Assembly (NCBI GenBank): GCA_003232855.1
Contig: QIKC01000071.1
Coordinates: 1-5,838 of the forward strand
DNA: 5,838 nucleotides
Source of the DNA: Verrucomicrobiales bacterium
Lineage (GTDB): Bacteria > Verrucomicrobiota > Verrucomicrobiia > Verrucomicrobiales > DEV007
Direction of reading: 5' to 3'
Part shown: one piece after another, positions 5,315-5,838 of the stretch
Numbering within the stretch: the stretch's first letter is position 1
Layout: the number at the start of each line of letters is the position of its first letter
The notes under the pieces: generated by a model
What the model was told of the DNA's origin: nothing
The model's input: only the letters and a program-made list of their open reading frames with translations
Databases searched by the model: none
Program-made: the position numbers and the translations under genes

Positions 5315-5799
5315 TCATCACCGATATCCGGCAGCAGATCCTCTCGCGCCAGCAGGGCGGTGATGGATTGAGCGGGGTCGCGCTGTAGTTCGGCGAGGTA
5401 GGGGGTAATTCGGTCGATTTCGACCACCGCTGTTCGCACTAGGCTGGCGATCACCGTCGGATCTCCGCCCTCATTGCCGGGGAAGATATTGGTGGCGCGA
5501 AAAAAGACATCGCCGCTGTCGGGGCAGGCCTCGAAGTTGCCGATATTGAGGGTCAAATTGGTGCGCATCAGAGCCTCGTGGACGGCGTTGCGGGAGTTGG
5601 GGGCGACGGCGAAGGAGAGGCGGGCGACGACCGACAGCACGCCGATCTCGTCGAAGGCCTGCACGTGTAGTGGCACCTTGGCATGATGGGCTTCGAATTC
5701 GGATTCGAGAACCGCCTTGCCCTCGATGACACGGCATTCCCAGCCGGCCTCCCGGAAGGCGGCCTCGGCTTGTTGGATCAGAGCGCTGGTTGTAGACAC
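5311..5799 (-). CDS. YbjN-like protein
   Basis: The 162-residue soluble protein has no signal or membrane segment. The fold pattern resembles the YbjN family (type III secretion chaperone-like alpha/beta fold). An N-terminal helix (ALIQQAEAAFREAGWECRV, residues 6-24) is followed by strands, with HVQAFDEIGVLSVVARLSF and then the family-like segment MRTNLTLNIGNFEACPDSGDVFFRATN (78-104, written here in two stretches: MRTNLTLNIGNF and EACPDSGDVFFRATN). A C-terminal helix (SLVRTAVVEIDRITPYLAEL) closes the domain. YbjN proteins are described as putative regulators or chaperone-like; no substrate is evident. The start GTG 5799 follows GAGG too closely for a good Shine-Dalgarno, and the frame stays open to the window edge, so the true start could lie further upstream. 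It is first in a two-gene unit, overlapping the PH-domain gene by 4 bp. Confidence 0.75.
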   Translation of the reverse strand: MSTTSALIQQAEAAFREAGWECRVIEGKAVLESEFEAHHAKVPLHVQAFDEIGVLSVVARLSFAVAPNSRNAVHEALMRTNLTLNIGNFEACPDSGDVFFRATNIFPGNEGGDPTVIASLVRTAVVEIDRITPYLAELQRDPAQSITALLAREDLLPDIGDE

Positions 5800-5838
5800 G
5801 CCTCGACTGAAGCGCGGATCGGCGGCCGGGGAAACTGA

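Overview
The window is a high-GC stretch (clearly above 60% G+C by eye) from a Gram-negative bacterium: it carries an ADP-heptose:LPS heptosyltransferase-type gene and a lipoprotein with a classic lipobox. Three of the chosen starts are GTG. The look of the metallophosphoesterase, HolA and YbjN-like proteins would suit Verrucomicrobiota or a relative (PVC group), but this is an impression from sequence style and not a proven placement.

Left part, plus strand (1-2154): the 3' end of a helical repeat-like protein; then a YfcE-type metallophosphoesterase broken by an out-of-frame deletion that removes the GNHD metal-binding motif; then, 11 bp later, a complete family-9 glycosyltransferase resembling heptosyltransferase I. 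Middle (2196-3974): a small minus-strand lipoprotein of unknown role converges on the glycosyltransferase and diverges from holA (DNA polymerase III delta subunit). Their 135-bp divergent spacer holds two abutting palindromes. holA is followed by a short gene for a half-size TauE/SafE (TSUP) membrane protein, which may be transcribed from its own promoter as a leaderless mRNA.

Between the TSUP stop (4377) and a strong intrinsic terminator (4471-4513) lies a compact block with no convincing gene: an inverted repeat, a Fur-box-like element, a good sigma70-type promoter and a terminator about 65 nt downstream of the predicted start. This arrangement could encode a small RNA and is the most interesting unannotated signal here.

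Right part, minus strand (4556-5799, perhaps running past the edge): a two-gene operon with a 4-bp GTGA overlap. It encodes a YbjN-like cytosolic protein and a membrane protein with a GYF_2-like N-terminus, a very acidic linker, two membrane segments and a bacterial PH (bPH2-like) domain. The genes do not form one pathway. The envelope theme (LPS glycosyltransferase, lipoprotein, TSUP, PH membrane protein) and housekeeping replication (holA) sit side by side. No tRNA, rRNA, CRISPR array or insertion sequence was seen.
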